DNA from: Deltaproteobacteria bacterium
GTDB taxonomy: Bacteria > Myxococcota > Kuafuiibacteriia > Kuafuiibacteriales > Kuafuiibacteriaceae
Assembly: GCA_016713425.1 (NCBI GenBank)
Contig: JADJPE010000005.1
Location: forward strand, 3,162,001 to 3,226,000
Length of the DNA: 64,000 bases
Direction of reading: 5' to 3'
In this document: one piece after another, positions 56,541 through 64,000 of the stretch
Numbering within the stretch: position 1 is the first letter of the stretch
How the letters are laid out: every line of letters begins with the position of its first letter
Position numbers and translations under genes: made by a program
Notes under the pieces: generated by a model
What the model saw: only the letters and a program-made list of their open reading frames with translations
The model's database searches: none
What the model was told of the DNA's origin: nothing

Positions 56541-56824
56541 GTAACTGACCGGTCCGCCACGTTCGCTCGTGGCGCATGACATCCAGCGCGGTTCGTGGCA
56601 GCGACCCCGGTTTCGTGGGCGCGGCACCTTCCTGACCTCTGACGCGATGGCCAGGTCTACGCTCGGGGCACGCATGGAGCATGTAACTGACCGGTCCGCC
56701 ACGTTCGCTCGTGGCGCATGACATCCAGCGCGGTTCGTGGCAGCGACCCCGGTTTCGTGGGCGCGGCACCTTCCTGACCTCTGACGCGATGGCCAGGTCT
56801 ACGCTCGGGGCACGCATGGAGCAT
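56541..56824. repeat. 142-bp tandem duplication of the IS66 left end
   Basis: Copies 56541-56682 and 56683-56824 appear identical; each starts with GTAACTGACC and ends with ggagcat. The duplication includes the terminal inverted repeat, so the element has two left ends. It could result from a failed transposition or replication slippage. Confidence 0.9.
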
Positions 56825-56858
56825 CGACGTCGGACGCGCTCCGCGGCAACCTCGCTCG

Positions 56859-57263
56859 GTGGCCGGCTCGAACGAAATCCTGTCCAAGATACTCCAAGCC
56901 GAGATCGAGGTCGCAGCGCGCATCAGCAGCCGCGAAGCGGCGGGTCTCACGACGCCAGAAGCCGTCCGCACTCTTCGGGCGTTCGGGCTGCGGTGCAGTC
57001 GGTCGGCACCACTGATCGAAGCGCAGATCTCGATCCCAGAGCCGGAGCTCCAACATGTCGTGGCCGAGCTCTGCGAACGCTACGGGGCCGGGCTCCACAG
57101 GAAGCCGCGCCAGCGCCTCCTGACCATCACGGCAACACACGCGTTCGTCGACGACGCGCTCCATCCCGTGATTCAGGCCATGCTCGATGTGGTTATTGCT
57201 GCGCGGCACGAGGAAGCGCGCAGGCTCATCGCTGAGCTGCGCGCGTCGATGCCCGATGAATGA
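56859..57263 (+). CDS. Passenger ORF in IS66 element, 134 aa
   Basis: A complete plus-strand frame of 134 residues lies between the left end and the transposase C-terminus. The product (SKILQAEIEVAARISSREAA, LRAFGLRCSRSAPLIEAQIS, FVDDALHPVIQAMLDVVIAA) looks mostly helical and soluble. No family is recognised. It does not overlap the transposase. It is likely a cargo gene; IS66 elements often carry extra ORFs. The overlapping minus-strand frame is a shadow. Confidence 0.5.
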   Translation: MAGSNEILSKILQAEIEVAARISSREAAGLTTPEAVRTLRAFGLRCSRSAPLIEAQISIPEPELQHVVAELCERYGAGLHRKPRQRLLTITATHAFVDDALHPVIQAMLDVVIAARHEEARRLIAELRASMPDE

Positions 57264-57275
57264 AACTATGCAGCG

Positions 57276-58908
57276 TTGATGATGGGACCCGGGTCGGGTC
57301 GCCGCCAGGGGAGGATGGATGACTCTGCGAAGTCGTTCGTCGAGGCCGGCCCGCGTTGTGAGCCAGTGCTTTGGAGCCAGCTCGACGAACCGATCGGCCG
57401 GCCAATGCCGAACCAGTCGAAGGACCTCCTCGAGGTAGTCATACGGATTGAGTCGATGCAGCGCGCAGGATGCGATCAACGAGCGCTACACGGTGTAGAC
57501 CTCGAGCCCCGCCTTGGTCTCAAAGTGCATCCAGTTGTCGAGCCCTTTCTTCAACGATCGCAGCTCGCGCTCCGAGTCGTTGTTGTGCAACTTCAGGCGC
57601 GGATCTGCGAGGAACGCTCGACGCGCATCGTGGAGGTTGGTCGCGTAGTTCAGCGCTGTTTCGATCCGGCCGCGTGGCTCAGCCGCGCGTTCTTGCTTGC
57701 TTCATCCACGCGTCGAACGTGTCCACGATTGGCGTAGCATGTTTAACACGGAACGCGTCACGCTCGCTGAGCTTCGAGATGCGATTCGACTCAGCGACCA
57801 CCTTGAAGAGCGTGCTGATAATCGACAGCGCTTCGTATGCCAACGTGCTCTCCGTCAGCGTCGCCTTCCAGAAGTATCTACGTACGTGCGCCCAACATGC
57901 GAGCTCGAGGTTCCCGACGAGATGCAGTCCATTGTAGATACTGGAGGCGTCCGAGAGCAGGTGTCCTCTGAAGCCCTGAAGCAGCGCGCCGATCGACGCC
58001 CCATCGTGGCGACGCACCGCGCGGAAGAAGATGTGACCCACATCGGAGATGAACACGAACACGTGCCAGTTGATCGTGCCTCCGGATACGCGCACGGGTG
58101 CCGACGTGGCGTCGGTAGCGATCATGAAGGAGTCGGAGATCGACTCGGCATGCATGGCCGACACGATCGGCGCGAGCTTCAACGCGCCGTACTCACACCA
58201 ATCGTATTGCGTGGAACGCGCGAGAGAGAATCCGCGGAGCCCGGACATCCTCTCCTGGCGATGGAGCGGGAGAGCAAATCCGTACTTGTTCATCACCACT
58301 TCGGCGATGAGGCTGGCGTCAGCCATCATCGAGGGGAGCGCCCAGTCCGGCACCGGCGCTGCCACGATCTGACCTTTGGTTGCGCCCTCGTCCTCGCTCA
58401 CGCGCACCCACCTCGTCCGAGTCGTACGAATCACCTCGAATCGCGATCGACGAAATGCAACGCGCTCTGTGACCTCGGGCTCGAGCTCACGCCAGCCGGC
58501 ACCCCCGCAGGCCTGAACCTCGTCCGGCACAATGCGTTCTTCGATGACAGGGAGCCCTGCCTTCCAGAGCTCACGACGGTTCCCCTTGCGCGGTCCCTTC
58601 GGTGGTGGCGTGGCGGCCGGTTGGGCGTCCGCCGCAGCCTTCGCGAGCTCCGCAGCTTCTGCGAGCGGCCTACTCTCGAGCCCTTTCACGACGCTCTCGA
58701 AGGCGAGCTGGAGCGAGTCTTCGTTGATGCGCTCGGGTTGGTTGGGCTGACGCTGGCCGTCGATCACCTTCTTCAGTCGAGCGAGGTCAGCGGCCTGAAG
58801 CTCGTTGACCTTCGCCATCTCCTTGAGCTGCGCGGTGAGGGACGCGGTCTCGGCGCGCAGTTGAAGAATGGTGGTGTGGAGACGCTGTCTCTCTTCATCT
58901 GCGCGCAC
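57276..58908 (-). pseudogene. tnpC: IS66 transposase TnpC, frameshifted
   Basis: Starting at GTG 58908, the first 409 codons give an IS66 N-terminal coiled coil (LHTTILQLRAETASLTAQLK), a zinc-finger-like linker without its usual cysteines, and the DDE_Tnp_IS66 core (ATDATSAPVRVSGG, LLSDASSIYNGLHLVGNLEL, CWAHVRRYFWKA). The frame ends at 57679. A change of frame near 57690 recovers the conserved end: PRGRIETALNYATNLHDARR and NNDSERELRSL. An in-frame stop after GLEVYTV then interrupts the tail LIASCALHRLNPYDYLEEVL. The catalytic Glu region is therefore separated from the first Asp residues. Confidence 0.85.
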
Positions 58909-58990
58909 GCAGCGGACACACAGAACGCCGCTCGCGAACGCCTATGTCATCGGCACCGTCGATCTCGTGTTGCTTGAATATCTTCCTGCA

Positions 58991-59332
58991 TCAGCGAACA
59001 GTTCTTCGCGCCAAACGAAGCAGCTTGTCGTCGATGCCCTCGAGGATGAGCTCGAGCTCTCGCGACGAAACCTCGACGTGCACGGCGCCAGCGGGGATCG
59101 ACATCGGGATCCGGAAGCGGCCGCGATCAAGGCGGCAGTAGAGGATGCGATACGACCTTCCATCGTGCCAGAGGAGCTTCACATGCGTCGTGCGCTTGTT
59201 GTGGAAAAGGAAGGCGTGGCCCGCGCGTGGATCTCCGCCGAGCGCATCTCGCACGAGACCTGCGAGCCGATCGAACGAGAGATGGAGGTTGACCGGTTGT
59301 GTGGCAACGTAGATCTGAGTCGGGAATTGCAT
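58991..59332 (-). CDS. tnpB: IS66 accessory protein TnpB
   Basis: The 113-residue product matches IS66 Orf2/TnpB: FPTQIYVATQPVNLHLSFDR, LVRDALGGDPRAGHAFLFHN, RTTHVKLLWHDGRSYRILY and GRFRIP. It is required with TnpA for efficient IS66 transposition. Its start is separated from the tnpA stop by three bases, indicating coupling. Length is normal. Confidence 0.9.
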   Translation of the reverse strand: MQFPTQIYVATQPVNLHLSFDRLAGLVRDALGGDPRAGHAFLFHNKRTTHVKLLWHDGRSYRILYCRLDRGRFRIPMSIPAGAVHVEVSSRELELILEGIDDKLLRLARRTVR

Positions 59333-59335
59333 CCC

Positions 59336-59734
59336 TCACTCCCTCCCGCGCACGCGCTCGAGCGCGACACTGAGACCCTCGACCACGAGCGCCGTCCCAC
59401 CCGACATCTCGACCCGCAGGCCGGCTGCCGTCTCGAGGACCCAACGAGTCTCCGCCTGCGCGACCTCCGACGGAGACAGCGACGTGGTGAGCGGAACGAA
59501 GGCGAGCTCATCCACGCCCGACCGTGTGGACGAGGTGGCGCCAGCTCGAAGTCGCCATCGCCACCACGTCAGCGACTTCTTTGAGAGGCGGTGCTTCTTG
59601 GCGAAGACTTCCACGCTCTGGCCACTGCGCTGCCAGCGGTCGACGATGCTGCGCCACTCCATGGCGGTCCGGCGGGGTTCGATATTTCGCTTCTGCATGC
59701 GCGCGCGGTACGCGATCTCGAACATCGCCGCCAT
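59336..59734 (-). CDS. tnpA: IS66 accessory protein TnpA
   Basis: The 132-residue product has the TnpA helix-turn-helix pattern: WRSIVDRWQRSGQSVEVFAK and KHRLSKKSLTWWRWRLR. The C-terminal half is acidic to neutral (LVVEGLSVALERVRGRE). It begins about 35 bp inside the right end of the element and is the first gene of the tnpABC operon. Confidence 0.85.
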   Translation of the reverse strand: MAAMFEIAYRARMQKRNIEPRRTAMEWRSIVDRWQRSGQSVEVFAKKHRLSKKSLTWWRWRLRAGATSSTRSGVDELAFVPLTTSLSPSEVAQAETRWVLETAAGLRVEMSGGTALVVEGLSVALERVRGRE

Positions 59735-59768
59735 CGGAAGGCCCGGACGCTGCGGACCGGTCAGTTAC

Positions 59769-59776
59769 ATGCTCGA
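59769..59776. repeat. 8-bp target-site duplication, right
   Basis: The second copy of ATGCTCGA lies next to the right terminal repeat. The Rhs coding frame resumes here as MLEVALRRSG. Confidence 0.9.
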
Positions 59777-62700
59777 GGTCGCGCTTCGGCGCTCCGGGAG
59801 TTCCGGGAGCGGCTTTGGCTTGGGAGGCTCAGAGCACGGGCCTTTGAGTGATCTCAGCGATCTGGTGGACGTAGGGGGCGTCGGCGGCCTGGGTGGTGGT
59901 GTTGGGGCGGATTTCGACCCGAACATGATTCCGGGTGTAGGCGGGGGAACGGCCGATTTTGAGCTCGATCCGAGTGTCGTTCCCGGACTGGGGCCGGACG
60001 TTGGACCAGATCAACCACCCGAGGTTCCGCCTGACCTCGACCCGGGTTCGGTGGCCGGCGATGGCACCCCGTCAGTTCCGGATTGTGGTCGCCCTTGGCT
60101 GACTCGCCCGTCATCTGGGTTCGGCCACGGTGCTGGTGGCGTTGGTGCGGGGGCCGGCGGACGAGGCGTCGGAGGCGCTGGAAGTGATGCGCGTCCACCG
60201 CCTGGCTTTGATCCACCGACGGGCTCGATGGATCTGACTTGCGTTCCGATCGCGATCTTCGAGCCCGGAACGCATGCTACGCCAGCGAACCTATGCCCCG
60301 CGCCATTTGGGCCGGCACGTTGAGAACGCGCACGCTGCCGTCCAGCCGATGACGCACGCGACAATCGTTCGCGGCGGGAGTGGCATCACGTGGGTTCATT
60401 ACGCGGATGATGAAGGCCGCATCCTACGGACGGTCAACGTGGATGCGGGCACACAAACGGATCGCAACCTCGACGCCCGTGGGCGTCTCATCGGGATCCG
60501 TGCCCGCGATGGGTCGCGGACTTGTCAGGCTTTGGACGTTCATGGACTGCCGCGCATCGTCGTTGATCTCCCGGCGCCCAATGAGCCGGCCGCCCAGCCG
60601 GCGCTCGTTCGTGCGCTGCACTTTGGTGATCATGAACGCCTCTTGAGTGTGAGCCCGGCGAATCGGCGCGAGTATTTCGCGCACAAGCTCGACGAGCGCG
60701 GAAACATTGCGGAGACGCTCTTTGATGGCGACGACTTTGTAGCCTACTCGCGCGACGAACGCGGCCGCGTCGAGGTGGTGACGACGCCCCGTGGCCGCAC
60801 TCGGCTCACGTACGACCGGGTCACGGGCCAACCCAATCGCGTGACATGGGCCGAGGGGTTGCCGGAAGCCCACCACAAGATCGTCCGGTATTCGGGGGCA
60901 GGCCTACCTACCGAGGTCGTCGAACCTGGGCGCCCGCCCGTGCGCCTCGAGTGGCGTAAAGATGGGCTACTCGCGGCCGCGGAGGCGGACCTCGACTTCG
61001 GCCTCGGCGACGGACCTCACACGGTGAGGACGGCGTATGCGTACACGGCCGACGGTTCGTTGGCCGAGGTTGTGGGCCCCGAGACGACGACGTCATACGT
61101 CACGGACGTTCGCGGCTTGGTGACGTCGAAGACGATCACGGACAACACGGAGAGCTCGAACCACCCGGGCAGCAGCGTTAGCAGTCTAAGCAACAGCGGA
61201 GGCAACGCGATCCTGAGGCGTCGAACGTGGTGTTTCGGATACGATGGTCTCGGTGCTTTGATTGCCGAAATCGATCCCGAGGGTCGACAAACGCGCCTGA
61301 CGCGCGATGCCCACGGGGACGTGATTCAAGTGGAGCGCGGCGTTTGGCTCACCTCCTCGGAGGCGTGGGCGACGCCTTGCGCGAGCGCGGTCAACGCGGC
61401 CGTGAACTCAACGGGTGTGTCGCACGAAGTGTTCGTTCGGTTCGAACGGGATGCTTCGGGTCGTGTGGTGAATGAGATCTTTGGCGGAGATCATACCCAG
61501 GGGCTCACTGCGGGCGGTCCGGGCGGAAGGAATCGCCATCTGACCTACGATGGCTACGGTCGTTTGGTGGCTTCACTCGCGACGAATGGCACGGTCGAGC
61601 GCTTCGGCTATGACGACGAGAGCCGCGTGGCGTGGATGGCGACTTTTCGGTCGGGCTCGCCTCTCCCAGACGGGTCCTTCGACGAAGTCGAACGGCCCGA
61701 CGAACACGACCCCAACCTCACCTCGCTTGCGCTCTATGACTACGACGCCTGGAGTCGTCCCGTCGAAGTTCGAGAACGGTGGTTCGTCGACGACGGGTCG
61801 AACGCTCGCCAAGACCTCGGCGAGGACGGCTGGCGCGTATGGCGCGCGTCGTACGAGAACGCGACGGGTCGAATGTCAGTGCGTGGTCCGGATGGAAAGA
61901 TCACGGTGCAAGAGACCGATGCGCGGGGGCGGCTGGTTTCCGTGGTGGAGCGAAGCGAAAACGATGCGGATGCGGGCGTCGATGTTCACTACAACTACGA
62001 TTGGTCGACCGACGATCGACGTCTCACGTACACCGTGCGTCCGGCGGCGACGGCGTCTGGCGAGTATCGACAGACCTCGTTCTTCTCACCGCTTGGTGTC
62101 CCGACGCGCCTCGAAGATTCGACAGGCGAGGTGCTAAGCTGGACGGCCTTCGATGCCCTGGGGCGTCCCAGTGAGCGTGGCGATCGATCGAGCACGCAGT
62201 TCTTTGAGTACAACGCATTTGGCGAGATCGTCGGCATCGATCGCATGGATGGGGATGGGCAACGCGAGCCGTATCTCTTCATCGAGCGCACCGGCACGGG
62301 TGCTGAACGAGCGTTGACAGACGGCCTCGGGCATACTTGGCAGTACGCGTACGACGCCGCGCATCGGCTCACCTCGGTTACGCACCCCGACGGCTCGAGC
62401 GAGTCGCGCAGCTACTTCGTGGGTTCGGACGACGTGCGGTACGCCACCGATCGAACCGGCAACACGACGACCTTCGAGTACGATGCGTGGGGCAACGTTC
62501 GGAGAAGGCAAGGCACGGCCGTGGCTGTGACGCTGGGCGCGCGTCCGGACGCACGCCGTCGCCGGGACCGCGAGGTCCGCTACGTTTATGATACACTCGG
62601 TCTTCGCGAAGCCACGGCGCTCAATGATCCGGCGGATCCACTCGACGACGTTCGTCAGACCTTCGTTCGCGATTCGCTCGGTCGGACCGTCTCGGAGTCC

Positions 62701-64000
62701 GATGCACGGTTTGCCGATACGTTGAATCTCGAGCGCGACGCGATGGGTCGGCCCACGCGCATCAACTTCGGAAACGAAGCGTGGTCTCGCGACTACGACG
62801 CGTGGGGACGACTCATGCAGGCGACCGCGCGAGCCCGTCGCGGCGGCAGTACGAGCGGCAGCCGTCCCAGTCAGGGCGGCCAAAGCGGCCAGACGACGAA
62901 CGTCGCCCGCTTCGAGTACGCGGGCCTTGGGCAGCCGTCGACTGTACGCTTCGGAAACGGCGCGATCGAGATGCGGACCTTTGACGAAGAAGGACGACGA
63001 CTCACCGGAACGTTGATGCCGTCGAGCGTTTCCGGGGCGCAGCCCATCTACCAGCATGCACTCTACTACGGGACCGACGGGCATCTTGTGCGCTTCGATC
63101 AGCACATCGCGGGTCGAACACCATTCTCGCAGCTCTTCACGTCCGACGCGCTCGGCCGGCTCGAGGGCGCAGCGGCTACGTCACCGGTATGCCGGCGATG
63201 GTTTCGGGTGAGATTTCGTCAGAGACACTTCGGTCGTACCATTCCGACCCTCGTGCTCAGCCGGTACCTCTGCCGTCGGCAGGCAATGCAGGTGCAGGCT
63301 CGGGCTCGGGCTCGGGTTCGGGTTCGAACTCAGGTTCCAACTCAGGATCGGGCTCGGGTTCAAGCTTGGGTTCAGGCGGAGGTGCGCCGTCAACGTGGGT
63401 CCCGGAATCGTCGAGGTTCACCTACGACGCGGCGGACAATCTCCGGACGCTCGAGACACCGGACGGCGTGATGTCGCCCTCGATTGGGCTGGATAATCGC
63501 TACACTTCCTTTGGCTACGTTCGGTCAGACGACGTGGGCGGAGACGATCTCGCGAGCGATGCAGACGGGCGCCTCACGCATCTTGGCGTGAATACGTTTT
63601 CCTACGACGCCTTCGGAGACATGGTCGAGCGCACGGATGATCGCGACGGATCGTCGTGGCGCTTTCTATACGACGCCTTCGGTCAGCTCGCGGGCGGTGT
63701 TGATTCGAACGGGCATGTATTTGCGCTTCGGCGCGCGGACGGCTGGATCGTCGAGCATCGCGACCTTGGAACGGGTGTGTCGACGGTCTATGTCCCAGGC
63801 CCTGAGCCCAACACGGCGCCGCTTGCCGTCGCGAGCGGCAACGGTGGTCTCGTCTACAACCACGCGCCGTGGGGCGAACGCGTGATGTTGATGACCGACG
63901 ATCGGGGGCGCATCGCCGCGTCCTACGCATGGTCCGCCTACGGCGAGCCATCCAGCACTTCATCTTCGTTCTCGTCCTCGATCTCGTCTTCGCCTTTCGA
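59769..64000 (+). pseudogene. Giant Rhs/YD-repeat protein, continuation (two frameshifts, 3' end beyond window)
   Basis: After the element, frame A runs from MLEVALRRSG through a Gly/Pro-rich linker (PDVGPDQPPEVPPDLDPGSV) to a stop at 60321-60323. Frame B takes over around 60274-60320 (VENAHAAVQPMTHATIVRGG) and codes for most YD repeats (HYADDEGRILRTVNVDAGTQ, RFGYDDESRVAWMATFRSG, FEYDAWGNVRRRQGTA) up to about 63180. There the sense returns to frame A (GYVTGMPAMVSGEISSETLR, FTYDAADNLRTLETPDGV, FLYDAFGQLAGGVDSNGHVF) and continues beyond the window. The two shifts cancel. Ser-Gly repeats (63295-63370) follow the second. The C-terminal toxin tip is not in the window. Confidence 0.82.

Larger units (their letters stand above)
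53068..56544 (+). pseudogene. Giant Rhs/YD-repeat protein, N-terminal part, cut by IS66 element
   Basis: ATG 53068 (MPRRYLAASGVVVAIGFLLL) gives a signal peptide, with ATG 52993 as an alternative. The protein has a linker, then the Rhs N-terminal DUF6531-like motif DPATGEFRHTSTDLTLSGVG with FKRVYRSRWTYDGPLGHGWT, then YD/Rhs strands (IRRQFDEEGLLRSVEDLNHN, RRIAFRYDRAGYLETVSVP). Residues about 440-740 form an insert with 43 cysteines. Further strands follow. The reading frame ends in MLE-stop, where the TAA is supplied by the inserted element. Joining it to 59769 restores the frame. Rhs proteins form shells around C-terminal toxins delivered to rival cells. Confidence 0.85.
56541..59768. mobile_element. 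IS66-family insertion sequence inserted in the Rhs gene
   Basis: The 3,228-bp element has terminal inverted repeats GTAACTGACCGGTCCGC (left, reading in; right, reverse complement), the GTAA-type ends of IS66 elements, and an 8-bp target duplication. It carries IS66 accessory genes tnpA and tnpB and the transposase tnpC, all on the minus strand, plus a plus-strand passenger ORF. The leftmost 142 bp are present twice in tandem. The transposase is frameshifted with a further in-frame stop, so the element is probably not autonomous now. Confidence 0.92.

Noticed and set aside
56799..57479. Minus-strand 226-codon frame as a new gene
   Set aside because: Its first part is the tail of the frameshifted IS66 transposase; the rest is antisense to the passenger ORF.

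Overview
The window is GC-rich, densely coded DNA with short gaps and many genes joined by 4-bp start/stop overlaps. The organism looks like a myxobacterium-type (Myxococcota / deltaproteobacterial) predator or soil bacterium. Reasons: an EF-G of the mitochondrial-like type found in deltaproteobacteria and spirochetes, standing alone without ribosomal neighbours; a partner-switching cluster with FIST and SpoIIE-type proteins; many lipoproteins with long Asp/Ala/Gly/Ser-rich linkers; Rhs and DUF4214 proteins; and unusually many in-frame micro- and minisatellites. No rRNA, tRNA or CRISPR array was seen.

Layout. 1-2458 (minus): an unrecognised protein cut by the window edge, a small ORF, and a SycD/LcrH-like TPR protein with a long repeat tail. 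2642-4812 (plus): folB and a formylglycine-enzyme-like lipoprotein. 4882-15819 (minus): DUF2062 membrane protein, RNase R, a RecA-like/SLOG fusion, EF-G, then an envelope operon (LPP20-like lipoprotein, TlpA-like thioredoxin, secreted protein, lipase-like hydrolase) in which every junction overlaps by 4 bp. 15973-23518 (minus): a signalling operon (PAS-GGDEF cyclase, two STAS-zinc-ribbon proteins, an RsbW-like ATPase, FIST protein, and a GAF-histidine kinase-receiver-SpoIIE phosphatase) that forms a plausible partner switch. 23892-43498: lipoproteins and envelope proteins, a decayed Crp/Fnr regulator, an S-adenosylhomocysteine-hydrolase-like protein, a very large HELTH metalloprotease-like lipoprotein, a MATE exporter, a broken lamin-tail protein and a double-hotdog protein.

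43736-50552 (minus) is the most unusual locus. A 1,509-residue protein joins a DUF5710 domain, a Upf1-like SF1 helicase and the front half of a type IA topoisomerase (TOPRIM and following domain). It stops exactly where the catalytic-tyrosine segment should begin. Next come an HNH nuclease gene and a SUKH/YrhA-type immunity-like gene, and then a separate ORF carrying the back half of the topoisomerase. All junctions overlap, so the set is one translationally coupled unit: a helicase-topoisomerase reminiscent of reverse gyrase in concept but built on an SF1 helicase, with a toxin/immunity-like pair in place of its active-site segment.

50922-64000 (plus): an unknown secreted protein and a giant Rhs/YD-repeat gene with a 43-cysteine insert. 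The Rhs gene is interrupted by a 3.2-kb IS66-family element (8-bp target duplication, GTAA-type ends, a tandemly duplicated 142-bp left end) and carries two mutually compensating frameshifts. It runs off the right edge of the window.
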